Part shown: piece after piece, positions 1 to 5,753 of the stretch
How the letters are laid out: every line of letters starts with the position of its first letter
Position numbering within the stretch: the stretch's first letter is position 1
From: an uncultured Prevotella sp.
GTDB lineage: Bacteria; Bacteroidota; Bacteroidia; Bacteroidales; Bacteroidaceae
NCBI GenBank assembly: GCA_900770845.1
Contig: CAAGLS010000095.1
Span: 1 to 10,741 of the forward strand
Reading direction: 5' to 3'
DNA: 10,741 nt
Made by a program: the position numbers and the translations under genes
The notes under the pieces: generated by a model
What the model was told of the DNA's origin: nothing
The model's input: the letters and a program-made list of their open reading frames with translations, nothing else
Databases searched by the model: none

Positions 1-251
1 GAGTCTTTGGTTAGTTCCTTAATGTAGTCATAGAGAACATTGGGGTTCCTGAATTTCAAGTCAGACTTTCGGTCCAACGCTATCTCCACGAAGGAATCCT
101 CCGGTACGCCTTCTTCTATCAGCGCCTGGTTATACAGTGTGTTCAGCAAGAAGGATTTACTACAACGGCGTATGCCTGTGATGAGTTTCACTTTGCCGTT
201 CCACCGCCTATGCATAAGCATATCTACGTAATGTTTCCTATTGATAACCAT
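1..251 (-). CDS. AAA-family ATPase (AAA_14/DUF4143 type), N-terminal 83 residues, cut by window edge
   Basis: Reading the minus strand from the ATG at 251-249 gives an open frame of 83 codons to the window edge, starting MVINRKHYVDMLMHRRWNGK. The layout is that of the large Bacteroidetes family of stand-alone P-loop ATPases (AAA_14 plus C-terminal DUF4143). A short lead with a basic 'RRW' stretch is followed at once by a strand and P-loop, LITGIRRCSKSFLL (residues 23-36), then an acidic 'EEGVPEDSFVEIALD' region. Family P-loops normally read GxRRxGKS/T. Here the second glycine is Ser31 (codon AGT at 161-159), one transition from GGT, which could impair nucleotide binding. The cellular role of this family is not established. 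The upstream region carries its own promoter and two repeat copies, so the gene is probably a single-gene unit divergent from the RhuM-like gene. The family call is fairly safe; intactness cannot be judged from this window. Confidence 0.75.
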   Translation of the reverse strand, partial: MVINRKHYVDMLMHRRWNGKVKLITGIRRCSKSFLLNTLYNQALIEEGVPEDSFVEIALDRKSDLKFRNPNVLYDYIKELTKD

Positions 252-279
252 AGCTTAATAACTTTTGCCTATTTATACT

Positions 280-318
280 AACTGCAATTTTAGGGGTAAT
301 TGCACCTGTTTTTGCAGT
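280..318. repeat. 39-bp element, copy 1 (downstream of ATPase promoter)
   Basis: The element begins AACTGCAATTTTAGGGGTAA and ends GTTTTTGCAGT, so its ends are inverted (AACTGCAA / TTGCAGT). It overlaps the predicted transcription start of the left ATPase gene. The second copy has the same length and starts exactly 87 bp away. Confidence 0.7.
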
Positions 319-319
319 A

Positions 320-350
320 CAAAGGTAGAACAAATATCTTGTATAAGCAA
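320..350 (-). promoter_or_regulatory. Promoter of the left ATPase gene
   Basis: On the minus strand TACCTTTG (327-320) matches the Bacteroidetes -7 consensus TAnnTTTG. TTGC (350-347) lies 19 nt upstream, at the -33 distance, as a weak match to TTTG. Transcription would begin near 313, leaving a leader of about 60 nt that contains most of the proximal 39-bp repeat. Confidence 0.55.
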
Positions 351-366
351 GCGTTTCGGGTCTTTT

Positions 367-405
367 AACTGCAACTTCGGGTGCAATTGTACGCGTTTTT
401 GCAGT
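367..405. repeat. 39-bp element, copy 2 (upstream of ATPase promoter)
   Basis: This copy begins AACTGCAACTTCGGGTGCAA and ends GTTTTTGCAGT. Its outer ends are the same as in copy 1 and its centre is diverged. It lies upstream of the predicted -33 box, so the two copies bracket the promoter. An operator pair or an RNA-level element are both possible. Confidence 0.7.
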
Positions 406-446
406 TGACCTCGTGCGCATAAGAATGTGATTTTAGCATTAAATGA

Positions 447-1139
447 ATGATCTTTAAGCCCTTTTTAGATGTCAAGCTGGAAGGAGAGACCGAGTGGCTG
501 AATCGTCAACAACTTGCCGAATTATTCGACAGGGATGTCAAGACGATTGGTAAGCACATCAACAACGCCTTGAAAGAGGAATTAAATGGTGCCTCTTCAG
601 TTGTCGCAAAATTTGCGACAACTGCCGCAGACGGAAAAAACTATCAAGTTGAATACTATAATCTTGAGATGGTAACTTCTGTTGGTTACCGCGTAAAAAG
701 TCGTAAAGGTGTTGAGTTGAGACGTTGGGCAAACAGCGTGCTGAAGCAATATCTCATCAAGGGCTATGCCGTGAACGAACGTATACGCAAACAGCAGATT
801 TCCGAGCTTAGGCAGTTGGTGCAGGTGCTTGGCCGTACCTTGCAGCAACAACCGTTGCCGACCAACGATGAGAGCAATGCACTCTTCAAGGTTGTCGTTG
901 ACTACACATACGCACTCGACATACTGACATCATTGACAAGACTGCCAAATGGCAATCCAACACCCCATTGGAGAATTATAGAAACTTGTTGCCAGACCGT
1001 TGGCAACCATCCACAAAAGACTAATAAAACTGAGCAAGCCTCATCCCTTGCTCAGTTTTTTGTGGCAATACGTGAATACCGATACGCTTACTCTTTTTCT
1101 TTGACTTTCCCGAGTGCGGCCTATCTTATCCAAAGATAG
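447..1139 (+). CDS. RhuM-family protein, truncated and probably frameshifted (likely pseudogene)
   Basis: Residues 8-160 of this 230-codon frame carry the RhuM signature: LDVKLEGETEWLNRQQLAEL, then a winged-helix-like 'KTIGKHINNAL', 'SVVAKFATTAADGK', 'YYNLEMVTSVGYRVKSRKG' and 'LKQYLIKGYAVNE'. RhuM was first noted on a Salmonella pathogenicity island and is common in gut Bacteroidetes; its biochemical function is unknown. Homologues usually run to over 300 residues with a Fic-like C-terminal half beginning near 'YTYALD'. Here similarity stops at residues 157-160 (YALDIL) and the remaining 70 residues look like non-coding read-through. They cross a strong terminator at 1029-1061. Another frame (926-1024) ends in TAA directly before that terminator, suggesting a deletion plus frame change. 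The extreme N-terminus is also shorter than usual. The start ATG at 447 lacks a clear ribosome binding site. Family call is confident; function in this state is doubtful. Confidence 0.7.
   Translation: MIFKPFLDVKLEGETEWLNRQQLAELFDRDVKTIGKHINNALKEELNGASSVVAKFATTAADGKNYQVEYYNLEMVTSVGYRVKSRKGVELRRWANSVLKQYLIKGYAVNERIRKQQISELRQLVQVLGRTLQQQPLPTNDESNALFKVVVDYTYALDILTSLTRLPNGNPTPHWRIIETCCQTVGNHPQKTNKTEQASSLAQFFVAIREYRYAYSFSLTFPSAAYLIQR
926..1024 (+). pseudogene. Out-of-frame C-terminal remnant after the RhuM break
   Basis: In the frame two bases off the RhuM frame, codons from 926 read DIIDKTAKWQS and continue through ENYRNLLPDRW to TAA at 1022-1024, two bases before a strong hairpin terminator. 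The composition is protein-like and the stop-terminator spacing is what a genuine gene end looks like. It may be the original C-terminus of the RhuM gene or of a gene fused to it by deletion. I do not recognise the sequence. Confidence 0.45.
1026..1061. terminator. Bidirectional intrinsic terminator
   Basis: Arms ACTGAGCAAG (1029-1038) and CTTGCTCAGT (1047-1056) form a perfect 10-bp stem with an 8-nt loop. It is followed on the plus strand by TTTTTT. On the minus strand it is followed by TTTTATTAG, so it can stop transcription in either direction. It ends the RhuM-like transcript and may also end a minus-strand transcript starting near 1124. Confidence 0.85.
1026..1124 (-). ncRNA. Candidate ~100-nt small RNA (promoter-terminator pair)
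   Basis: A perfect consensus promoter (1161-1131) is followed on the same strand by a strong hairpin and T-tract (1056-1022), with no believable reading frame between. The product would be a small RNA of about 100 nt ending in the terminator hairpin. It does not overlap the conserved RhuM domain but is antisense to the read-through tail. This is inferred from promoter and terminator only, and the promoter may be fortuitous. Confidence 0.3.
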
Positions 1140-1161
1140 TGCAAATGAGTGGAATGGCAAA
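1131..1161 (-). promoter_or_regulatory. Consensus minus-strand promoter facing the RhuM terminator
   Basis: On the minus strand TTTG (1161-1158), a spacer of exactly 19 nt and TATCTTTG (1138-1131) match the Bacteroidetes TTTG-N19-TAnnTTTG consensus without mismatch. No convincing minus-strand protein lies downstream. The first event is the bidirectional terminator at 1061-1026, about 65-100 nt after the predicted start. Confidence 0.5.
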
Positions 1162-1191
1162 GAAAAAACCCTAAAAACCACCCAAATACAC

Positions 1192-1226
1192 GTTTTGGCA
1201 CAAACAACTGCATGTTTTGGCACAAA
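1192..1226. repeat. Paired direct repeat GTTTTGGCACAAA upstream of the fimbrillin operon
   Basis: GTTTTGGCACAAA occurs at 1192-1204 and again at 1214-1226, a 22-bp period (about two helical turns). With transcription starting near 1280 this places the pair at roughly -88 to -54, the usual position for an activator. The AraC-type regulator encoded at 6839-8548 is an obvious candidate ligand, but that link is inference. Confidence 0.55.
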
Positions 1227-1265
1227 GAGAAGGCTATTTTCCCGGAACTTTCCGCAACTTCCGTT

Positions 1266-1273
1266 TAACTTTG
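1266..1273 (+). promoter_or_regulatory. Probable -7 box of the fimbrillin operon
   Basis: TAACTTTG matches TAnnTTTG and lies 23 nt upstream of the ATG at 1296. No TTTG sits at the expected -33 position (1243-1246 reads CGGA), which suggests an activator-dependent promoter. A second short direct repeat, TTTGCCACAG (1270-1279 and 1284-1293), overlaps the start region and the 5' leader. Spacing to the ATG gives a leader of about 15 nt. Confidence 0.5.
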
Positions 1274-1295
1274 CCACAGCTATTTTGCCACAGAT

Positions 1296-3632
1296 ATGAA
1301 AATGTCAACATCATACCAACTCTTCTGTGCCGTCACAATCTTGCTGACAGCAATGTTCCTCACCAACTGTGCCGGCGACGACCTCGTCAACGCGTTAGGG
1401 GAAGGAAATACCGGCAGCCGCATCACCATCAGCGTGAGCGACGGCAATGCCGCGGCCTACAGTGCCAACACCCGCGCCACCTACGCGGAGCTCGAGACGA
1501 CGTTTGAGCCCGGCGATGCCATCGGCGTGTATGCCTACGAAGGCGACCAGTGCAAGGTCAGGAACGTGAAGTTCACGCTGCAGGACGACGGTACCTGGAA
1601 GCCGGAGACTGATCTCTTTTACTCACCGGCTTGCACCTATTACGCCTACTACCCTTACAACGACACACCCTACGAACCGGTAGCAGAGACCACAATGGAG
1701 GCGGACGCGAAATTCGCAAACTTCATCAGTGATGCCGACAACAAATTTTGGCGGAAAAACCAGGAGACCAAGGCCGACTTTGATGCCAGCAACCTACTCA
1801 TTGCTACGGGTGCGCCCGCCACATCTGACGACAACTCCTCGGTAAATATTTCTTTCCCCATGCTTCACAAGCGGGGGCTCGTGGTGGGCGTTATAGTCTC
1901 ATCCCTTCGAATCGATTCTGACACTACCTTCACGGCAATGCGTGCCATTGGCGAGGGCGATGCCGTGTTTTACGCGGATGAGCATACGGCGAAATGGATC
2001 AATAGAGATTTAATTGCCACAAGCATGAGCAATATGAACTATTGGTCTTCCTACTATCTTGTCAAGCCCGGCGGGAGCGTCAAGGTCGGCAGTACAAACT
2101 ACACGCCCGATATGGGGAAATACATTTTGGCACTGCATCAGGTCAAAAAGCCATATACTTTCAACTATGCCACGTCAGCAGACCTGGGAAAGACATGGAC
2201 CGGGTATTCGGCCGAGCGTCCCTCCTGGCTTAACTTCAACACAGAAAGTATTTCTCTCATTAGATTATTAATCCAATCAACAAAAACCACAGATTTAGCC
2301 TTAGGCAAGGGACAGGTGCGCAATGTAGCCGCCGACGCCAAGCTCAAAGCCGCCAAACAGGTGACCGCCGTCGATCTATCCCTTGTGGATAATGCCGGCA
2401 AAAGGCGCACCGACGGACGCACCACAGCCAACTGCTACCTCGTCCATGCGGCCGGCAGCTACCGTCTGCCGCTCGTCTATGGCAATGCCATCTCAGCAGG
2501 GGCCACCAACGAGAAGGCCTACAAGACGGACGCTACGGGAACGAATATCCTGCAAAACTTCGTCAACCACAAGGGCGAGGCCATCACCGCTCCTTGGATC
2601 AAGGACAATGGCATCACCATTGACGGGGCCAAGGTGGTATGGCAGGACGTAAAGGGACTTATCTCCAACGTTGGCATCGCCGACCACTTCCTCACATTCT
2701 CCATCGACAAAAGCCATATTGCCGCAGGCAATGCCGTTGTGGCCGCCACATCCAACGGCCAGATTGTATGGTCGTGGCATATCTGGGTCACCGACCGCAC
2801 CTTGAACACCAACACAGCCGTACAAGCCACGGGCAATGGCTCCGGCACCTATATTTATAACGTCGCACCCGTCAACATCGGCCAGGTAGATGGCAGCATT
2901 GCCATAGGCACCGCCTACGCGGGCAGCCTGTGCAAGTTGCGCATCACCGATTCGAACGGCCTACAGTACCAGGCGCAGGCACCCATCAGGCAGCCTGACT
3001 ACGTGGATGTGACAGCTACTGCCTGCATCAATCCCTCACCCTACTACCAATGGGGACGGAAAGACGCGTTGTGGCCCGCCACCAGCGCCTACGACAGCAA
3101 CGGTAACGGCATCGAATTCAAATTCGTAGAGCAAGCGGTGGGCATTGGCACGGGCATCAGCAATCCTACATCACTCTACTTCGTTCAGAATGGCGCTAAC
3201 ACCTTCTACAGCAACCTGTGGGACTTGACACCCAAAACAAACACCGACAGTTATCGGGCTACCGTCAAGACGGTCTATGACCCTTGTCCGCCGGATTACT
3301 GCGTGCCGACGGCCGGACTCTACACCTATCTCACGCAACAAGGATCATGGCAATGGTCATCGGCCAACACGTCGTGGAGCAACGGAAACGGAGCGTTGTG
3401 GCAAAATGGCCCCCTCTCCCTGTTCTTCCCCGCTACAGGATATTGGGATCAGTCCGCAAGTAGCCAGGCCAGCCTTTATAACAATTGCGCGGAAGCATGG
3501 AGCGCGACAGCTTACGGCTCCAACCAAGCTTACGGTCTTGAAGCTAACAGCCAGAACAACACGTTCAACAAAACCAACTATAGCACTTTCCATGCCCGTC
3601 CCGTCCGTCCAATTCTGAACACGAACAACTGA
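1296..3632 (+). CDS. Fimbrillin-family lipoprotein, large adhesin-like (778 aa)
   Basis: The protein starts with a lipoprotein signal peptide: basic start, hydrophobic core and lipobox FLTNC with Cys25, followed by AGDD, an acidic patch typical of surface-exported Bacteroidetes lipoproteins. After a short linker comes NTRATYAE. Arg60 sits where FimA/Mfa1-type pilins are cut by arginine-specific protease, and EPGDAIGVYAY follows. Residues ~60-320 look like a fimbrillin (Mfa-like) module, with 'YYAYYPYND' and 'PMLHKRGLVVGV'. From residue ~370 (RTDGRTTANCYLVH) to the end a second module runs through VVWQDVKGLI, GNAVVAATSNGQIVWSWHIW, YDPCPPDYC (~661) and a final ARPVRP. That half resembles Fibrobacter-type major paralogous/tip adhesin domains. 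It is shared with the next gene and absent from the third. First gene of a three-gene unit, 28 nt ahead of the next. Likely a tip or accessory pilus adhesin; anchor function is an alternative. A short AT-rich stretch at 2247-2312 differs from the GC-rich surroundings. Confidence 0.85.
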   Translation: MKMSTSYQLFCAVTILLTAMFLTNCAGDDLVNALGEGNTGSRITISVSDGNAAAYSANTRATYAELETTFEPGDAIGVYAYEGDQCKVRNVKFTLQDDGTWKPETDLFYSPACTYYAYYPYNDTPYEPVAETTMEADAKFANFISDADNKFWRKNQETKADFDASNLLIATGAPATSDDNSSVNISFPMLHKRGLVVGVIVSSLRIDSDTTFTAMRAIGEGDAVFYADEHTAKWINRDLIATSMSNMNYWSSYYLVKPGGSVKVGSTNYTPDMGKYILALHQVKKPYTFNYATSADLGKTWTGYSAERPSWLNFNTESISLIRLLIQSTKTTDLALGKGQVRNVAADAKLKAAKQVTAVDLSLVDNAGKRRTDGRTTANCYLVHAAGSYRLPLVYGNAISAGATNEKAYKTDATGTNILQNFVNHKGEAITAPWIKDNGITIDGAKVVWQDVKGLISNVGIADHFLTFSIDKSHIAAGNAVVAATSNGQIVWSWHIWVTDRTLNTNTAVQATGNGSGTYIYNVAPVNIGQVDGSIAIGTAYAGSLCKLRITDSNGLQYQAQAPIRQPDYVDVTATACINPSPYYQWGRKDALWPATSAYDSNGNGIEFKFVEQAVGIGTGISNPTSLYFVQNGANTFYSNLWDLTPKTNTDSYRATVKTVYDPCPPDYCVPTAGLYTYLTQQGSWQWSSANTSWSNGNGALWQNGPLSLFFPATGYWDQSASSQASLYNNCAEAWSATAYGSNQAYGLEANSQNNTFNKTNYSTFHARPVRPILNTNN

Positions 3633-3660
3633 TATCCACCATAGACAACATAAAATCAAG

Positions 3661-5712
3661 ATGAAGAAGCCACATACATTCTCAACACACCATCTTCTTG
3701 CAGGCTTTTTCAGTCTGAGCCTCTGCCTCCTTGCCGTGTCGTGCCACGTCGATGACGACATTGCCGGCAACGGCAGCCGCGTCGCACTCACCGTCACGGC
3801 CGCGATGGAAGGCGGCACGCGGGCCAACGGAGCGTTGTGGGAACAGGACACCATCGGCGTTGTCGCCCTGGACGATAACATGAGCGACTATCGCAATGTG
3901 GCCTATTCCACCACAGCTGAAAGCACGTCGGCCACGTTTACGTCAGACAGTCCCGTATTTTTCCCTGACATGGACAGCCATTCGTTCATGGCCTACGCTC
4001 CCTACCAGCCCTCAGCCGCCAAAGCCCATCCCGGAACGGGCGCCGACGGAGTGGTGAGCTTATCCACCAAGCGGCAGGCCACCAGGCAGGAGCAGAAACG
4101 GGTGGACTTCATCTACACCCCCTCCACGGCTGCGGCCAGCACTTCCAAGCCGCAGCTCAACATGACGTTCAGGCATGCCATGTCAAAGCTCAACATCATT
4201 ATCAAAGCGGGCGATGGTCTTACGGCCGCAGATATACAGGCTGGCTGCTACAACCTCGGCGGCGCAGTGCACAAGGGGCAGTTTAATGTCACTACGGGTG
4301 CCGCGGTCGCAAACGGCGAGGCCGCAAACTGGTCGATCACCGACAGTTGTCTGAACGCAAACACCGACGAAGGCCTTGCGTTCACGGCCATCCTGTTGCC
4401 GCAGACATTCACACCCGCATTCACAGCGGTCATCGGCGGCCACAACTACCGTGCCGAGCTGTCTGACGTCACACTCACTGCAGGCGCGGCCAACACGCTG
4501 ACCGTAACCGTGAACGGGGGCGGAAAGATTACAGGCAGCGTAAGCATCGCCGACTGGCAGGCGCAGGACGAATTAAGCGAAGAGTATGAGATGATGATGT
4601 TTGCCACCGACCTCTCAACGTGCAACAACGACGGCACCCCGCGCACCGACGGGCAAACCACAGCCAACTGCTATCTCGTACACAAGCCAGGCTTCTACTG
4701 TTTTCCCCCTTACTACGGCAACGCCTGGGAGAAAGGCAAGAAAAACAAAAGCGCCTGGCAAACCTCGGAAACCGGCAATATGATTAAATCAAAACTGGTC
4801 GATTACAATGACAATCCCATCGACGATTACTATATTGAAGCCGATGGTGCCAAACTCATCTGGCAGGACCGCAAGGGACTCATTACAAAGGTGCTGTATT
4901 ATAAAGACTATATGTTCTTCAAAGTGGCGCAAGGCGGTGAGGGCAACGCTGTGTTGGCTGCCACAAAAGACGGCAAGGTGGTGTGGTCGTGGCACATCTG
5001 GGTCACTTCCGAGACGCTGTCGCCCGACCGGCTGACCGTCATCGACACGGGCCAGCGCATCTACAAAGTGGCACCGGTCAACCTCGGCGCTCACGTGAAG
5101 AACGGAATAGGCGAGGTGTTTACCGAAACCTTTTACCAGTTTGGACGTAAGGACCCGATGATGCCAACCGCCACCTGCTACGACATCGACGGAAACGAGA
5201 TCAGTCATACCATCAAAAAGGAGGCTGTGAGCATCGGTACGACAATACAGCATCCTGAATGGAGCTACTACAATGAAAGCATAACCGGGCCATATAATGA
5301 AGCAATGATAAATTATTGGGATATGGGTGTGAAACAGAGTGACGCAGGATCACCCTCCGAAAACCGTTCCGCAGCTACTGTCAAAACCGTTTATGACCCA
5401 TGCCCTCCCGGCTTCTGCCTGCCTACGAGCAATCTGTTCTACTATATGGGAAGCGGTCAAATATCCCAATCCTCAGACAAGGTGATATGGAAACAGGACA
5501 AAGCGACCTTGTACTTTCCACTTTCAGGCTACAGGCAGTTGCCTTGGACAGGCATTCAATGGCGCAATATTTCCAGTGCCTGCTGGTCTGCCAATAGTGC
5601 CAATGTAGAATGGGGAGTATGCTATTACATAGATGTAGAAGATGGAAAAAATAATTCAGTAGGGTTTAGGAGATGCCATGCAATAAGCGTCCGTCCCGTC
5701 GCACAAGAATAA
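3661..5712 (+). CDS. Fimbrillin-family lipoprotein with pilin module fused to adhesin module (683 aa)
   Basis: Signal peptide with lipobox LAVSC (Cys28) followed by HVDDD, an acidic surface-export patch. Residues ~40-300 align by eye along their whole length with the 320-aa product of the next gene: GGTRANGALWEQDTIGVV, YAPYQPSAAKAHPGT, FRHAMSKLNIII, GQFNVTTG, ILLPQTF and ending near SIADWQ. Arg54 is the probable maturation site. Residues ~328-683 match the C-terminal half of the preceding gene: RTDGQTTANCYLVH, LIWQDRKGLI, GNAVLAATKDGKVVWSWHIW, YQFGRKD, TVKTVYDPCPPGFCLP (~573-588) and a closing SVRPVAQE. The gene is therefore a modular link between the other two, as expected for an adhesin that inserts into a pilus built from the third gene's product. 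The last ~450 bp are visibly more AT-rich than the rest. Start ATG at 3661 is the only one giving a full signal peptide; the leader is A-rich without a Shine-Dalgarno sequence, as usual in this phylum. Confidence 0.85.
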   Translation: MKKPHTFSTHHLLAGFFSLSLCLLAVSCHVDDDIAGNGSRVALTVTAAMEGGTRANGALWEQDTIGVVALDDNMSDYRNVAYSTTAESTSATFTSDSPVFFPDMDSHSFMAYAPYQPSAAKAHPGTGADGVVSLSTKRQATRQEQKRVDFIYTPSTAAASTSKPQLNMTFRHAMSKLNIIIKAGDGLTAADIQAGCYNLGGAVHKGQFNVTTGAAVANGEAANWSITDSCLNANTDEGLAFTAILLPQTFTPAFTAVIGGHNYRAELSDVTLTAGAANTLTVTVNGGGKITGSVSIADWQAQDELSEEYEMMMFATDLSTCNNDGTPRTDGQTTANCYLVHKPGFYCFPPYYGNAWEKGKKNKSAWQTSETGNMIKSKLVDYNDNPIDDYYIEADGAKLIWQDRKGLITKVLYYKDYMFFKVAQGGEGNAVLAATKDGKVVWSWHIWVTSETLSPDRLTVIDTGQRIYKVAPVNLGAHVKNGIGEVFTETFYQFGRKDPMMPTATCYDIDGNEISHTIKKEAVSIGTTIQHPEWSYYNESITGPYNEAMINYWDMGVKQSDAGSPSENRSAATVKTVYDPCPPGFCLPTSNLFYYMGSGQISQSSDKVIWKQDKATLYFPLSGYRQLPWTGIQWRNISSACWSANSANVEWGVCYYIDVEDGKNNSVGFRRCHAISVRPVAQE

Positions 5713-5753
5713 CAATATCTATTATCAAATAACCATTTAATCAACTTCGAACA

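Noticed and set aside
238..420. 60-codon minus-strand frame over the 39-bp repeats
   Set aside because: It covers the repeats and the promoter of the left ATPase and overlaps its start codon in another frame; not credible as a protein.
1121..1139. Small hairpin CTATCTT / AAGATAG at the end of the RhuM frame
   Set aside because: No T-tract follows, and it is explained by the -7 box of the minus-strand promoter.
1114..1299. 61-codon plus-strand frame before the fimbrillin operon
   Set aside because: Lies in the regulatory region with direct repeats and promoter; composition is not protein-like.
3357..3881. 174-codon minus-strand open frame across the junction of the first two fimbrillin genes
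   Set aside because: Overlaps the coding ends of two well-supported genes and the lipoprotein signal peptide; no family resemblance.
4789..5253. 154-codon open frame on the minus strand inside the second fimbrillin gene
   Set aside because: Shadow of a clear lipoprotein gene on the plus strand; its sequence has no recognisable motif or start signal.
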